Assembly (NCBI GenBank): GCA_016650295.1
Contig: JAENWA010000079.1
Coordinates: 1 to 50,661 of the forward strand
Length of the DNA stretch: 50,661 nt
Source of the DNA: Desulfuromonadales bacterium
Lineage (GTDB): Bacteria > Desulfobacterota > Desulfuromonadia > Geobacterales > Pseudopelobacteraceae
Direction of reading: 5' to 3'
In this document: piece by piece, positions 7,479 to 16,039 of the stretch
Position numbering within the stretch: position 1 is the stretch's first letter
Layout: every line of letters begins with the position of its first letter
Notes under the pieces: model-generated
Database searches by the model: none
Seen by the model: the letters and a program-made list of their open reading frames with translations, nothing else
What the model was told of the DNA's origin: nothing
Translations under genes and position numbers: made by a program

Positions 7479-9674
7479 CTAAATCCCGATCAAATCGCTG
7501 CGATAGCTCCCCTGGGGATGCCCGGCCGCCACCAGATCACCCTGTGCCGAGATGCGGGTCACCCGCACCCGAGTGGCGTTCCAGGCCGCCTGCTGTTTGC
7601 TCTCCTCCACCAGTGCCAGCAGCACCAAGGGATTCACCCCCCGCTCCCTGGCGTAGCGTCCGCCTCCCTTGTGCCCCTGCCCCAGGGGGATGGCCACCAG
7701 GTCGGGCCGGATGCCGGGGTAGATCACCGCCGGCAGACGCAGGACCCCTTGGGGAGAGGCCACCTCCACCAGGTCGCCGTGGCTGATGCCCAGTCCGGCG
7801 GCGGTTGTGGGGTTGATCTCGATCCAGCTGTCCCAGACCACGGTAGTCATCGGGTCGGGCAGCTGCTGCAGCCAGGGGAGCGGGGCGCCCCGGCCGTCAT
7901 GGAAGGCGGTGGAGGGGTAGACCTGCAGATGCAGCGGAAACTGTTTCTCATCCCCGGCAAAGCGGGGCCGGGCCGGGTCGGGCAGGCTGGAAGCGGCGGC
8001 CCAGCGATATCCCTTGCCTGGTCCCTTGTCAGCATCGAACCGCCCTCCCCTCCGCAGTAGTTCGACCCACTGCGCCTCAACTTCTCCCCCTTTCTTAGGG
8101 CCACCGACCCGCTTCGAGATCGTCCCCTTGATTAGCTCCAGATAGGATGTGTGGGGCAGTGCAGCAGCCATCTCCCCGCCCAGTTCAGAGGCGACGGCCA
8201 GCAGCACATCGGGAAACTGGCGGGTGTCAAACAGCGGCGTCACCACCGGCTGCATCAGCCCGTGCACTGTGTGGCGGGATCCGGCCAGCGGGACCACGTC
8301 CCCCCAGCTTTCCAGTGCGGCGTGGTCGGGCAGGATCAGGTCGGCCTGCAGGGCGGTGTCATCCAGGAGCGTGGAAAAGCTGACGATGAAAGGCACCTTG
8401 TCCAGCGCCGCCTGGAAGCCGGTGGCCGGGGGGATGCCGTGCCACGGATCTCCCTTGATCAGTGCCAGCTTGATCTGTCCGGCACGCATGCTGTTGACCA
8501 GAGTCATCAACTCGCCAAAGGAGTTTTCCGGACCAACCGGGGCCCCGGCCGGATAAATCCCGCCGGGGCGGTTCAGGTTGCCCGCCAGCAGGTTCAGCAG
8601 TTGTACGGCGCGTACCGATTCCGGTCCGTTCGTCTGGAAGGCGACCGTTTCACCGGCCATGGCCAGGGAGGGACGGGTACCGGCAAACTCGCGGGCCACT
8701 TCGGCGATAGTCTCTTTCGCCAGGCCGGTCAACTCGGCCACCCGCGGCAGATCATAGGCCTTCAGGCGGCCCAGAAGCTCTTCCGGCCTGAGACCATTGG
8801 CGGCCAGTGCGGCTTTGTCGAAGAGGGCCTCGTCCAGGATCAGCCGGGCCATGCCGAGGGCCAGCGCCCCTTCGCTTCCCGGCCGGGCCGGCATCCAGCG
8901 GTCGGCCGAGGCAGCAGTCAGTGACATGCGGCCGCCGACGTAGGTGAAATGCCCGCGAACCGTGTCACGCCCCTGGCGCATGCGACCGAAGGCATTGCCG
9001 TACTGGACCGGCGACAGGTGGCTCTCCACGAAATCGGCGCCGAAGCTGAGCAGGTAGCGGGTCTCGGCCAGGTCGTAGAAGGGGAGTCCCGCTTGGCCGA
9101 AGGATTCGCGGCCGGCCTGCCGCAGCCAGTCGGGGGCCAGCAGCTCGTAGGAGAGGTGACGGGGCGAGCCGAAGGCGCGCATGAATCCGCTGACAAAGGT
9201 CTCCAGGGAGCCGGAGAGTTGTGGTGTCAGCATAGCCAGACCGTCGGTGACCTGCTCCCGCTGCAGCTCCTTGAGCCGGTCGATGAGGAGGCCGAGCCCC
9301 TCGGCCCAGGATATCTTCTGGAATTCTCCCGAACCACGCGGGCCGGTGCGTTTGAGCGGCTGCTGCAGCCGGTCGGGATGGTAGAGTTCCTGCAGGACGG
9401 CCTGCCCCCGGGCGCAGAGTCTGCCCCGGTTGACCGGATGATCGGGATTGCCCTCGATTTTTTTGGCCCGCCCTTCCGATACCCGTACCAGGATACCGCA
9501 ACCGGCCGGACAGAACGTGCAGGAACTGGCGTAATACGTGGCCAGGCCGGGAGTCACCCCCTCGTCCGGCGGGATCAGGTAAGGGATCAGTTTCTCGTTT
9601 TTGGACTGGCAGCCGGCCAGAAGCGCACTGGCGGCCGTCATCCCGCTGAACTGTAAAAAGGTTCTGCGCTTCAT
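7479..9674 (-). CDS. actB1: alternative complex III molybdopterin-oxidoreductase-fold subunit (ActB1)
   Basis: The 731-residue protein starts at 9674 (MKRRTFLQFSGMTAASALLAGC), a Tat-like leader with a lipobox-like cysteine. A [4Fe-4S] site follows (CTFCPAGCG with a fourth cysteine in RLCARGQ), then a DMSO-reductase-fold core and a C-terminal domain (PGIRPDLVAIPLGQGHK). ActB proteins keep this fold but are known to lack molybdenum; I see no obvious metal-ligand Cys, Ser or Sec at the usual place. It lies between actA and the iron-sulfur gene, forming the periplasmic arm of the complex. A repeat of about 124 bp separates it from actA. Confidence 0.9.
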   Translation of the reverse strand: MKRRTFLQFSGMTAASALLAGCQSKNEKLIPYLIPPDEGVTPGLATYYASSCTFCPAGCGILVRVSEGRAKKIEGNPDHPVNRGRLCARGQAVLQELYHPDRLQQPLKRTGPRGSGEFQKISWAEGLGLLIDRLKELQREQVTDGLAMLTPQLSGSLETFVSGFMRAFGSPRHLSYELLAPDWLRQAGRESFGQAGLPFYDLAETRYLLSFGADFVESHLSPVQYGNAFGRMRQGRDTVRGHFTYVGGRMSLTAASADRWMPARPGSEGALALGMARLILDEALFDKAALAANGLRPEELLGRLKAYDLPRVAELTGLAKETIAEVAREFAGTRPSLAMAGETVAFQTNGPESVRAVQLLNLLAGNLNRPGGIYPAGAPVGPENSFGELMTLVNSMRAGQIKLALIKGDPWHGIPPATGFQAALDKVPFIVSFSTLLDDTALQADLILPDHAALESWGDVVPLAGSRHTVHGLMQPVVTPLFDTRQFPDVLLAVASELGGEMAAALPHTSYLELIKGTISKRVGGPKKGGEVEAQWVELLRRGGRFDADKGPGKGYRWAAASSLPDPARPRFAGDEKQFPLHLQVYPSTAFHDGRGAPLPWLQQLPDPMTTVVWDSWIEINPTTAAGLGISHGDLVEVASPQGVLRLPAVIYPGIRPDLVAIPLGQGHKGGGRYARERGVNPLVLLALVEESKQQAAWNATRVRVTRISAQGDLVAAGHPQGSYRSDLIGI

Positions 9675-9714
9675 GCGTGGCTCCATTTTTAGATAGAAAC
9701 TCAAATAAAAGCTC

Positions 9715-9838
9715 ACCACGGAGGAAAAGGCCAGAAGTAGGCGCTTCTAAGCGAGGAAAACCGGAGGTACACGGAGAAAAGAAAAAACTTTATTCTTCTT
9801 TTGTTTTCCTCCGCATTCTCTCTGTGTCCTCCGTGGTA
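9715..9838. repeat. imperfect inverted repeat, ACCACGGAGG family
   Basis: The segment starts with ACCACGGAGG (9715) and ends with CCTCCGTGGT (9829-9838), with related purine-rich and pyrimidine-rich stretches inside. It could fold into a long hairpin in the actA-actB1 gap. A related element lies at 24783-24906. This type of intergenic repeat is scattered in many environmental proteobacteria. Confidence 0.65.
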
Positions 9839-9861
9839 ATGCTTTACAGCAAGATGTAAAG

Positions 9862-10377
9862 TTAAATATGACAGGTCCAGCAGTCGATGCTGGCCTTGTG
9901 TTGCCGGTGACAACCCAGGCACCAGCCCATCTTGAGACTGGCAGTGCGGGTGATCCGCTCCATGGCGGCCACTTCGCCGTGACAGGCGCTGCATTCGATC
10001 TTGGCGCGAATATGCATCATGTGCGGGAAATAAACATGGTCCGGCAGGCTGTAGACCCTGACCCAGGCGATCGGCTCCTGCCTGTCCCAGTATCCGATCA
10101 GCTTCTTGATTTCAGGCGAATCCGGGGAGATGTAGAGGTGGCAGGCACGGCAGTCAGCTACAGCGGGGATGCCGGCAACACGGGAGTTTGGGGCGCTGCG
10201 GTGACAGTAGAGACACGGGATACCGTTTGAGCCGGCATGCAGCTTGTGGCTGAACAGGATTGGCTGGACCGGAGAACGCTCTTTAACATCAAGCGGCAGG
10301 ATGTACATCACAATCAGGACGGCGGCAACCGCCCCTGACGCGCAAACCAGACCGATAATGAGCCATGTTTTTTTCAT
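9862..10377 (-). CDS. actA: alternative complex III pentaheme cytochrome c (ActA)
   Basis: A 171-residue cytochrome with an N-terminal membrane anchor (TWLIIGLVCASGAVAAVLIVMY) and five heme sites: CLYCH, CRACH, CSACH, CLGCH and CWTCH. Five hemes and a first position in the operon match ActA. ATG at 10377 is preferred over GTG at 10386 because GGTGA sits at RBS distance. ActA should receive electrons from the iron-sulfur subunit and deliver them to ActE or to another periplasmic carrier. The operon runs leftward from here and is divergent from the porin-cytochrome operon at 10772, suggesting a joint role in respiration. Confidence 0.9.
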   Translation of the reverse strand: MKKTWLIIGLVCASGAVAAVLIVMYILPLDVKERSPVQPILFSHKLHAGSNGIPCLYCHRSAPNSRVAGIPAVADCRACHLYISPDSPEIKKLIGYWDRQEPIAWVRVYSLPDHVYFPHMMHIRAKIECSACHGEVAAMERITRTASLKMGWCLGCHRQHKASIDCWTCHI

Positions 10378-10690
10378 GCTGGTCACCAGAGGATTGAGTA
10401 TATATCACGATGAGTTGAAGACTCTTTCTGTTGCGTTGCAATAATAGCATGCATCCGGCTTATGTCAAAAAAATGCTGTTTGCGGATAAAATTGCCGAAT
10501 TATATCGGCCCTCCACATGCAAAGTTGTCGTTTTAAATACCAGTGTCCCGGCAGTGCAAGTACCCCGCTGGAACCGGTCACAAAGTCAGTCCCGGCTACC
10601 AGGAACATGCAGTTCTGAAGGCGAGAAAGTGTGATGGTAATCAGACTCAGACTTCCCTCAGAAAAGGCAAGATCTTTACTTGATCGAAAT

Positions 10691-10718
10691 TTGACAATTA
10701 GCAAATTCCGGCTAGAGT
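10691..10718 (+). promoter_or_regulatory. promoter of the porin-cytochrome operon
   Basis: TTGACA (10691-10696), 16-nt spacer, TAGAGT (10713-10718), about 54 nt before the start codon at 10772. The rest of 10378-10771 has no convincing gene; a G+C-rich stretch at 10540-10620 may form hairpins but matches no riboswitch class I could verify. Confidence 0.6.
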
Positions 10719-10771
10719 CTATGAGAAAGTAGTGTTTAATCGGATTTCATGGCACGCAAGGAGCACAGGAG

Positions 10772-12091
10772 ATGAAGAACACGATAAGGTATCTTGCTCT
10801 GGCGATTGTATCTCTCCTCCCTACCCTTGCCTGGGCAGCCGATGTATCGATGTCCGGCACTTCCCTGTTCCGCTTCGAACAGAGCGCCTTTCCCGGCTTT
10901 ACCAAGCAGACAATCGTTCCGGCCACACAGTTTTTCGGGGTGGATGTGGACAAGATCGGCGACGGCAATCTTTCCCTCCATCTGTACGGCTGGGGCAGGG
11001 TGGATCTGGCGGACAAAAGCACCAACGAACAAAACGATACGGACGGCAACTTCACTTATGGTTACCTCCTCTACCGCTTTCCCACGGCTAACGCGGAAAT
11101 AAAGGCCGGCAGGTTCTTTATCAACGAGGGAGTCGCGGCCGAGCAGATCGACGGGATCAGCGCCCGGGCCAACCTGAAGAAAGGGTTCGCCCTGACCGTT
11201 TTCGGCGGTGCTCCGGTGAAACTCGACCGGGACAGGCACAGCAAGGGTGACTACATCGCTGGGGGCCGGCTCGGATACCGTCTGGCGGGGATTCTCGAAC
11301 TGGGGGTATCCGGCCTGCACGAAGGCAATGTAACTCTCGATCCGGCCAGCGGGGCAAAGGATGACCGGCAGCTGGTCGGAGGCGACATCTGGTTCTCGCC
11401 CCTTCGCATGGTCGAGTTGAATGGTCACTCTTTCTACAACGCCGCCACCGACGGCATATCCGAGCACAGCTACAGCCTTTCCCTCAAGCCGCTCAAGACC
11501 GTCACGCTATCAGGCGTATACAACGAACAACACTTCAAAAACTACTTTACCTATTCAAATCTCCGCTCACTCTTCAATCCGGACACCGACGGAGAACTGA
11601 AATCGTACGGTGGCGGGGTTACGTGGGCACTACTGGCACCGCTGGAAGTGGGCGCCGATTACCGGCGCTACAATCGCACGAGCAGCATCAACAACTCCTT
11701 CAATACTGACAATAACGGCAATTCCAATCGCTACGGGATGGACCTGCGGCTGATTCTCCTCGACCGGAAGGTTCGCTCCGGGATTTCCTATCATCGCAGC
11801 GAGGGCGCGAGCGGTTTCAACTCCTACCATGAGGTGCGGAGTTTCGGGATGTATGATTCCGGTCGATATGTTGCCAGCCTCGACGGTATCGTCCAGCTGT
11901 ACAAATACAATATCTTCAACAGGCACCAGGCCTATGAATTGATCGGCTCGTCCGGCTATCGCTTATTTCCCGAGCTGCTCCTTTCGGGAGACATCAGCTA
12001 TACCCGGAATCCGCGACTGAACGATGAACTCCGGGGTGTGCTCAGACTGACATTCAATTACGCTGTTGCAAACAAAGGAGCAAAGAAATGA
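10772..12091 (+). CDS. outer-membrane beta-barrel porin of a porin-cytochrome conduit
   Basis: The 439-residue protein has a signal peptide (ends at AWA-ADVSMSG) and a series of alternating amphipathic strands (YRLAGILELGVSGLHEG, YSLSLKPLKTVTLSGVYNE). It ends in an aromatic-rich strand near RLTFNYAVANKGAKK. This is typical of Geobacter porin-like proteins of MtrB/ExtB type; no cytochrome motif is present. It is followed with an ATGA overlap by a five-heme lipoprotein and then a larger multiheme lipoprotein, the same order as extB-extC-extD in G. sulfurreducens. The conduit role is inferred from this arrangement. No ExtA-like periplasmic cytochrome is adjacent. Confidence 0.75.
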   Translation: MKNTIRYLALAIVSLLPTLAWAADVSMSGTSLFRFEQSAFPGFTKQTIVPATQFFGVDVDKIGDGNLSLHLYGWGRVDLADKSTNEQNDTDGNFTYGYLLYRFPTANAEIKAGRFFINEGVAAEQIDGISARANLKKGFALTVFGGAPVKLDRDRHSKGDYIAGGRLGYRLAGILELGVSGLHEGNVTLDPASGAKDDRQLVGGDIWFSPLRMVELNGHSFYNAATDGISEHSYSLSLKPLKTVTLSGVYNEQHFKNYFTYSNLRSLFNPDTDGELKSYGGGVTWALLAPLEVGADYRRYNRTSSINNSFNTDNNGNSNRYGMDLRLILLDRKVRSGISYHRSEGASGFNSYHEVRSFGMYDSGRYVASLDGIVQLYKYNIFNRHQAYELIGSSGYRLFPELLLSGDISYTRNPRLNDELRGVLRLTFNYAVANKGAKK

Positions 12092-12561
12092 GAGGTGCAA
12101 AGCTATATATTCCGTTCCTGCTGATAGCCTGCATCCTGGCTGTTACTGCCTGCAGTCATATTTTCTCCACGGAAGCGAGCCTTCCTGCCTGGCATCCGGA
12201 AGCACTGGGTGAAGGGAGAGTGGACTGCAGCGAGTGCCACGAGGATCAGGTCCGGGGGGTGATGAAAGCGACCGCCACCTTCAAGCACTCGACCGAGTTC
12301 ATCAAACAGCACCGTTTTTACGCCGCACGGGATGGCTTGTTGTGCTCCATCTGCCATGCCAGCTCTTTCTGCAATGACTGCCACGCCAATCAAACCGAAA
12401 TGAAACCGCCCATCAAGCTCGGCAACAGACCTGATCGCGAATTGATTCATCGGGGTGATTATCTGACACTGCACATGATCGACGGCAAGATCGACCCGGT
12501 CAGCTGTTATCGTTGCCACGGCAGGGCCAACAACGAAAAGTGCATACGATGCCACAAATAG
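12088..12561 (+). CDS. pentaheme c-type cytochrome lipoprotein
   Basis: The 157-residue protein has a lipoprotein signal (LIACILAVTAC, lipobox cysteine at about residue 22). Five CxxCH sites follow: CSECH, CSICH, CNDCH, CYRCH and CIRCH. Histidine-rich spacers (KHSTEF, IHRGDYLTLHMIDG) can supply distal ligands. The ATG overlaps the stop of the porin gene (ATGA). Heme number, size and position resemble ExtC-like proteins of Geobacter outer-membrane conduits. It is expected at the outer membrane, on the periplasmic or outer face, passing electrons through the porin. Lipidation and heme count are directly visible; the partner assignment is inference. Confidence 0.88.
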   Translation: MRGAKLYIPFLLIACILAVTACSHIFSTEASLPAWHPEALGEGRVDCSECHEDQVRGVMKATATFKHSTEFIKQHRFYAARDGLLCSICHASSFCNDCHANQTEMKPPIKLGNRPDRELIHRGDYLTLHMIDGKIDPVSCYRCHGRANNEKCIRCHK

Positions 12562-12592
12562 TTTCTCATCCGGAAACGCCGGATGAGAAACT
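12560..12592. repeat. perfect 14-bp hairpin in the operon
   Basis: AGTTTCTCATCCGG (12560-12573) and CCGGATGAGAAACT (12579-12592) pair perfectly around AAACG, starting at the stop codon of the pentaheme gene. There is no T-run, so it may stabilise the upstream mRNA rather than terminate. Confidence 0.7.
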
Positions 12593-12617
12593 GTTGGTTT
12601 CTGATTCGGAATGGAGG

Positions 12618-12725
12618 GCTTTTTCGTTCTGGGAAGGAAATCGAGGGATTGCGCGGAGGCGTACACCGGTACGCCGCACAAGCAAGACCGAAGATTGACG
12701 CCGCCAGGGCGGAAAAGAACCCTTT
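12618..12725. repeat. interspersed repeat, copy 1
   Basis: This gap between two cytochrome genes holds a sequence related to 31703-31825. Both have a central palindrome (here GCGTACACCGGTACGC) followed by a CCGAAGATTGACGCCG-type string. The left part here is less well matched. It suggests a small mobile-like repeat family of roughly 100-120 bp. Confidence 0.5.
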
Positions 12726-12755
12726 CCGGACAGAACCTAAATAGGAGAAGCGCCG

Positions 12756-14159
12756 ATGAGCATGCCGGGCAGGATTTCAAGAGCAGCAGCAATTATCAGT
12801 CTGGCGGTCTGCCTGTGGGGATGCGGGACAAGCAATAACAATTCCCCGAGCTTCGATGTGACCGGCAGCCATCCCGCCGGATGGGTCGCCCTCAACGGCG
12901 GCAACCACCGCCTGGAGTTTCGCGCCCATCCCGACCAGTGTCCGAAGTGTCACGGCAGCGATATCCTGAACCCGGTCGTTGTGGGGGGCAGCGGCGGCAT
13001 TGCCAATGTTGGCTGTTCCATGACCAGTTTCAATGGAACAATCTGTCATGCCAACGGGCATCTCCCCCGCATCGCCCCCCACCCCCTCCCCTTTACCAAC
13101 CCGGCTCTCCACGGCCCGCTGGCCAAGGCGGGACTGGACGGTCAGAGCGGCCTGATCACCTGCCAGGGATGCCATGCCACCTCCCAGGGGGGGGCAGGCA
13201 CCAACCCCCGCTTCAATGCGAAGATCGGCACACTGCTCAACGGCTGCGAGGACTGCCACAACCTTAATACGGCGCATCCCACGTCGCCTCTGCAGGACAA
13301 TGCCCCCTGGCGCGGTCCCTTTACCCACCAGAACGCCAGGAACCTGGCCAATGCCTGCGCCCTCTGCCACGGCGCGAACCTGAACGGCCCTGCGGAAGGA
13401 GGGGACGGCCCGGCCTGTTCCAGCTGTCACCGTGCTTCTCCTCTCGCCAACCTGAACTGCAGCTCGTGTCACGGCAATCCTCCGGACGGCTCCACGCCGG
13501 TTGGCCCGGCCTTCCCGAACATCCCGGGCGCCCATGATGTGCACAATACCCTCAACAATGTCACCGGAATCTGTTCCACCTGTCACAACGGCGCGGGCAT
13601 CGGCACGCTGAACCATTTCAATCAGGCGCAGACACCAGTAGTCTCCATCCTTGCCGCGTACAACGCCAAAACGGGCGGGGCGGCAACGTACCTGCCGGAT
13701 ACTTCCGTTGCCATCTCCAGTGCTGCGAACAACGGCGGTCGGTGTACCAACGTCAGTTGCCACGGCGGAGTGCCCACTCCTTCGTTCCGCACGGGAGCCA
13801 TAGATCCGGATGTCAACTGCACGACCTGCCATCAATCGAGAACGGTATCAGACCAGTTCAACAGCTACTTCTCCGGCAGGCCGGTTACGGATATAACGCC
13901 AAACTTCGCAACCCTGCACGATTTCCACCTGCAAGGGGTCGGATTGATCTGTACGGATTGCCACGACACCGTCAAACTGGATCCCGTGGCCAGCAACCAC
14001 TTCAAATTTCTGAATACTCCGGCGTTCGATATCGTCCCCTCCACGACCATCAGGGCCGATGTCAATTATGCGGGAGGTTCGTGCGCGCCTGCCAACAACG
14101 GTCTGGGTAATTTTACCATCACCATCTGCCACGGAACGCGATCCTGGACAGCACCGTGA
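12756..14159 (+). CDS. multiheme cytochrome lipoprotein with CxxxxCH/CxxCH repeats
   Basis: The 467-residue protein has a lipoprotein signal (SLAVCLWGC). It carries nine CxxCH sites (CPKCH, CQGCH, CEDCH, CALCH, CSSCH twice, CSTCH, CTTCH, CTDCH), one CxxxxCH (CTNVSCH), and two longer C-x(n)-CH motifs, the Geobacter CxxxxCH...CxxCH pattern. These proteins are mostly outer-surface cytochromes. It follows the porin and pentaheme genes, so it is probably the extracellular member of the conduit (ExtD-like). The non-standard C-x(n)-CH sites may or may not bind heme. The RBS AGGAGAAGC precedes the ATG. Confidence 0.87.
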   Translation: MSMPGRISRAAAIISLAVCLWGCGTSNNNSPSFDVTGSHPAGWVALNGGNHRLEFRAHPDQCPKCHGSDILNPVVVGGSGGIANVGCSMTSFNGTICHANGHLPRIAPHPLPFTNPALHGPLAKAGLDGQSGLITCQGCHATSQGGAGTNPRFNAKIGTLLNGCEDCHNLNTAHPTSPLQDNAPWRGPFTHQNARNLANACALCHGANLNGPAEGGDGPACSSCHRASPLANLNCSSCHGNPPDGSTPVGPAFPNIPGAHDVHNTLNNVTGICSTCHNGAGIGTLNHFNQAQTPVVSILAAYNAKTGGAATYLPDTSVAISSAANNGGRCTNVSCHGGVPTPSFRTGAIDPDVNCTTCHQSRTVSDQFNSYFSGRPVTDITPNFATLHDFHLQGVGLICTDCHDTVKLDPVASNHFKFLNTPAFDIVPSTTIRADVNYAGGSCAPANNGLGNFTITICHGTRSWTAP

Positions 14160-14175
14160 GTCAAGGGAGAAAAAG

Positions 14176-15801
14176 GTGAAACAGTCTTCAAAGATACCAG
14201 TATGGCGAACCGTCACGGCGGTCATGCTTCCGGCCATCCTTGCCCTGGCAGCGGCGGGATGCAGCGGCAACGGCGGGAGCGGGACTGTTCAACAGAAGGC
14301 GGTTATCAATCTATCCACATTCCTTACCCGTTCCCAGGAAAACCCCGCCTTCACCAATTTCAGCTCCAGCGGGACAGGTTCGATCACGGTGGACCCCACT
14401 ACCGGGAAAATCAGCGGTGTGATCGTCACGACCGGAATCACCGGCACGGCAGCCCGCATCCAGAGCGGCACCCCCGGATTTGCCGGACCGGTAGAGATCC
14501 CCCTTACCGGCGGGCCGACCGTCTGGACGGTTCCGGAGGGTACACTTCTCACGCTCGACCAGCTGGCAAAGCTGAGCGCCGGACAACTCTATTTCAATGT
14601 TCAAAGTGCGAAGTTCCCCGCCGGCGAGATTCGCGGCCAGATTAATCAACAGGTGAGGTTCGCCGCTCTCTTCGGCGCAAACGAGACCCCTCCCAACGCT
14701 TCCGCAGCCACCGGTATGGGAGTTCTGGCCCTGGATTCCGCGACAAAAAGGGTGAGCGGTTTCGTAAGGACCACCGGCATCAGCGGAGTCGCGGCCCATA
14801 TCCATCAGGGAGCGACCGGAGTCGCCGGTCCCGTTATCATCCCCCTCGCCGAAACAGCACCCGGAAGCGGCGTATGGGCCGTCCCGGTCGGCACCACACT
14901 GACCCCCGATCAGGTTGCCTCCTTCAATGGGGATGGACTCTATTATAACGTTCACAGCGCCTCGTTCCCTGACGGAGAGATCCGCGGCCAGATACTTTCC
15001 GCATCTCTCAGCATCAAGACAGCCTCGCTGAATGGAGTCCAGGAGACACCGCCGGTAACGACTTCCGCTTCTGCAACCGGGACCGCGGTGGTTAATTCGG
15101 TTACCGGAGAGGTCTTTGGCACACTGAGATCGTCGGGAATCGCCGGGGTCGCAGCCCATATTCACGATGGCGATGCGGGGGTTGCAGGACCGGTCATCGT
15201 CCCCTTGACCGAGACGCCTGCCGGAAGCGGCATCTGGCTTGTCCCGGACAGCGCCGTATTGAACTCCGCCCAGATAGCCAGGTTCATCTTCGGGGGGCTC
15301 TACTACAACGTCCATAGTGTGGTCCATCCCGACGGCGAGATCCGCGGCCAGATCAACAGAGCGGGCAACTCTTTCACCACCGACAGCGGCGTCCCCCCCA
15401 GCACAACGACGACGCCTTCCCCGCCGATTGTCTCTCCGCCTGTCGGAGTGTCGTTTTCAAAGAACATCCAGCCGATCTTCAACACCTACTGCACAGCCTG
15501 CCACACAGCCGGAGGCATCGCGGGATTCATGCCTCTGACGCCGGGGGTATCATATGCGAACCTGGTAAATGTTCCGGCGGTAAAACCGAACGTCCCCGGC
15601 ACCCTGGTGATACCGGGCAATTCCGTAAACAGCGTCCTCTACATACGGGTCAGCGGGATTCTGCCCGATGGTGCGGTGCTTGACCCGCTTGGCCAGAAAC
15701 TGCTGCGGATGCCGCAGGGCGGGCCTTTCCTCGATGAACTGGAGCCGGGTGCGATACCCGCCATCAAAACGTGGATAGATGAGGGTGCCTTAAATAATTA
15801 A
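14176..15801 (+). CDS. lipoprotein with three CHRD domains and a C-terminal heme site
   Basis: The 541-residue product starts at GTG 14176 (RBS AAGGGAG); the frame opens earlier but overlaps the previous gene. A lipobox (ILALAAAGC) is followed by three CHRD repeats of about 115 residues, each with an AAHIH- or ARIQ-type strand, GP(V)xIPL, LYYNVHS and a final GEIRGQI. The C-terminus has a single heme site CTACHTAGG and VSILYIR-type cytochrome sequence around it. CHRD is a secreted beta-rich domain related to chordin; its bacterial function is unknown. Placement after surface cytochromes suggests an extracellular or surface scaffold that carries a redox group. Confidence 0.85.
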   Translation: MKQSSKIPVWRTVTAVMLPAILALAAAGCSGNGGSGTVQQKAVINLSTFLTRSQENPAFTNFSSSGTGSITVDPTTGKISGVIVTTGITGTAARIQSGTPGFAGPVEIPLTGGPTVWTVPEGTLLTLDQLAKLSAGQLYFNVQSAKFPAGEIRGQINQQVRFAALFGANETPPNASAATGMGVLALDSATKRVSGFVRTTGISGVAAHIHQGATGVAGPVIIPLAETAPGSGVWAVPVGTTLTPDQVASFNGDGLYYNVHSASFPDGEIRGQILSASLSIKTASLNGVQETPPVTTSASATGTAVVNSVTGEVFGTLRSSGIAGVAAHIHDGDAGVAGPVIVPLTETPAGSGIWLVPDSAVLNSAQIARFIFGGLYYNVHSVVHPDGEIRGQINRAGNSFTTDSGVPPSTTTTPSPPIVSPPVGVSFSKNIQPIFNTYCTACHTAGGIAGFMPLTPGVSYANLVNVPAVKPNVPGTLVIPGNSVNSVLYIRVSGILPDGAVLDPLGQKLLRMPQGGPFLDELEPGAIPAIKTWIDEGALNN

Positions 15802-15839
15802 CGATTTTTGCAAGAAATGGAGTATATATTTAAACAGGT

Positions 15840-15971
15840 GAGCCTCTTGCAAAAGTCCTAAATATGTCATTCCCGAAGCGTTTCTGATCGGGAATCCAGA
15901 TTCCAAGCGGCTGAAAAGTCTAGATCCCCGATAGAGGCATTCGGGGATGACAATCTTTTTGCAAGAGCCTC
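15840..15971. mobile_element. MITE-like repeat, 132 bp
   Basis: Terminal inverted repeats GAGCCTCTTGCAAAA (15840-15854) and TTTTGCAAGAGCCTC (15957-15971) match at 14 of 15 paired positions. Just inside are inverted TGTCATTCCCGAA / TTCGGGGATGACA strings. No coding capacity. It sits between the two CHRD genes, so it may affect co-transcription. Confidence 0.75.
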
Positions 15972-16039
15972 AGGTAGAACGAATTTATTGAGCCTGAGGC
16001 GATGATTACCGACTATTTCCGCAAGAAAAGGAGCATATC

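Noticed and set aside
10540-10620. Possible GEMM/c-di-GMP or cGAMP riboswitch before the porin operon
   Set aside because: G+C-rich with CACAAAG and CCCGGCTACC strings, but I could not match the conserved GEMM core or a full fold.
10465-10704. 79-codon minus-strand frame
   Set aside because: No RBS or motif; lies across the promoter region of the porin operon.
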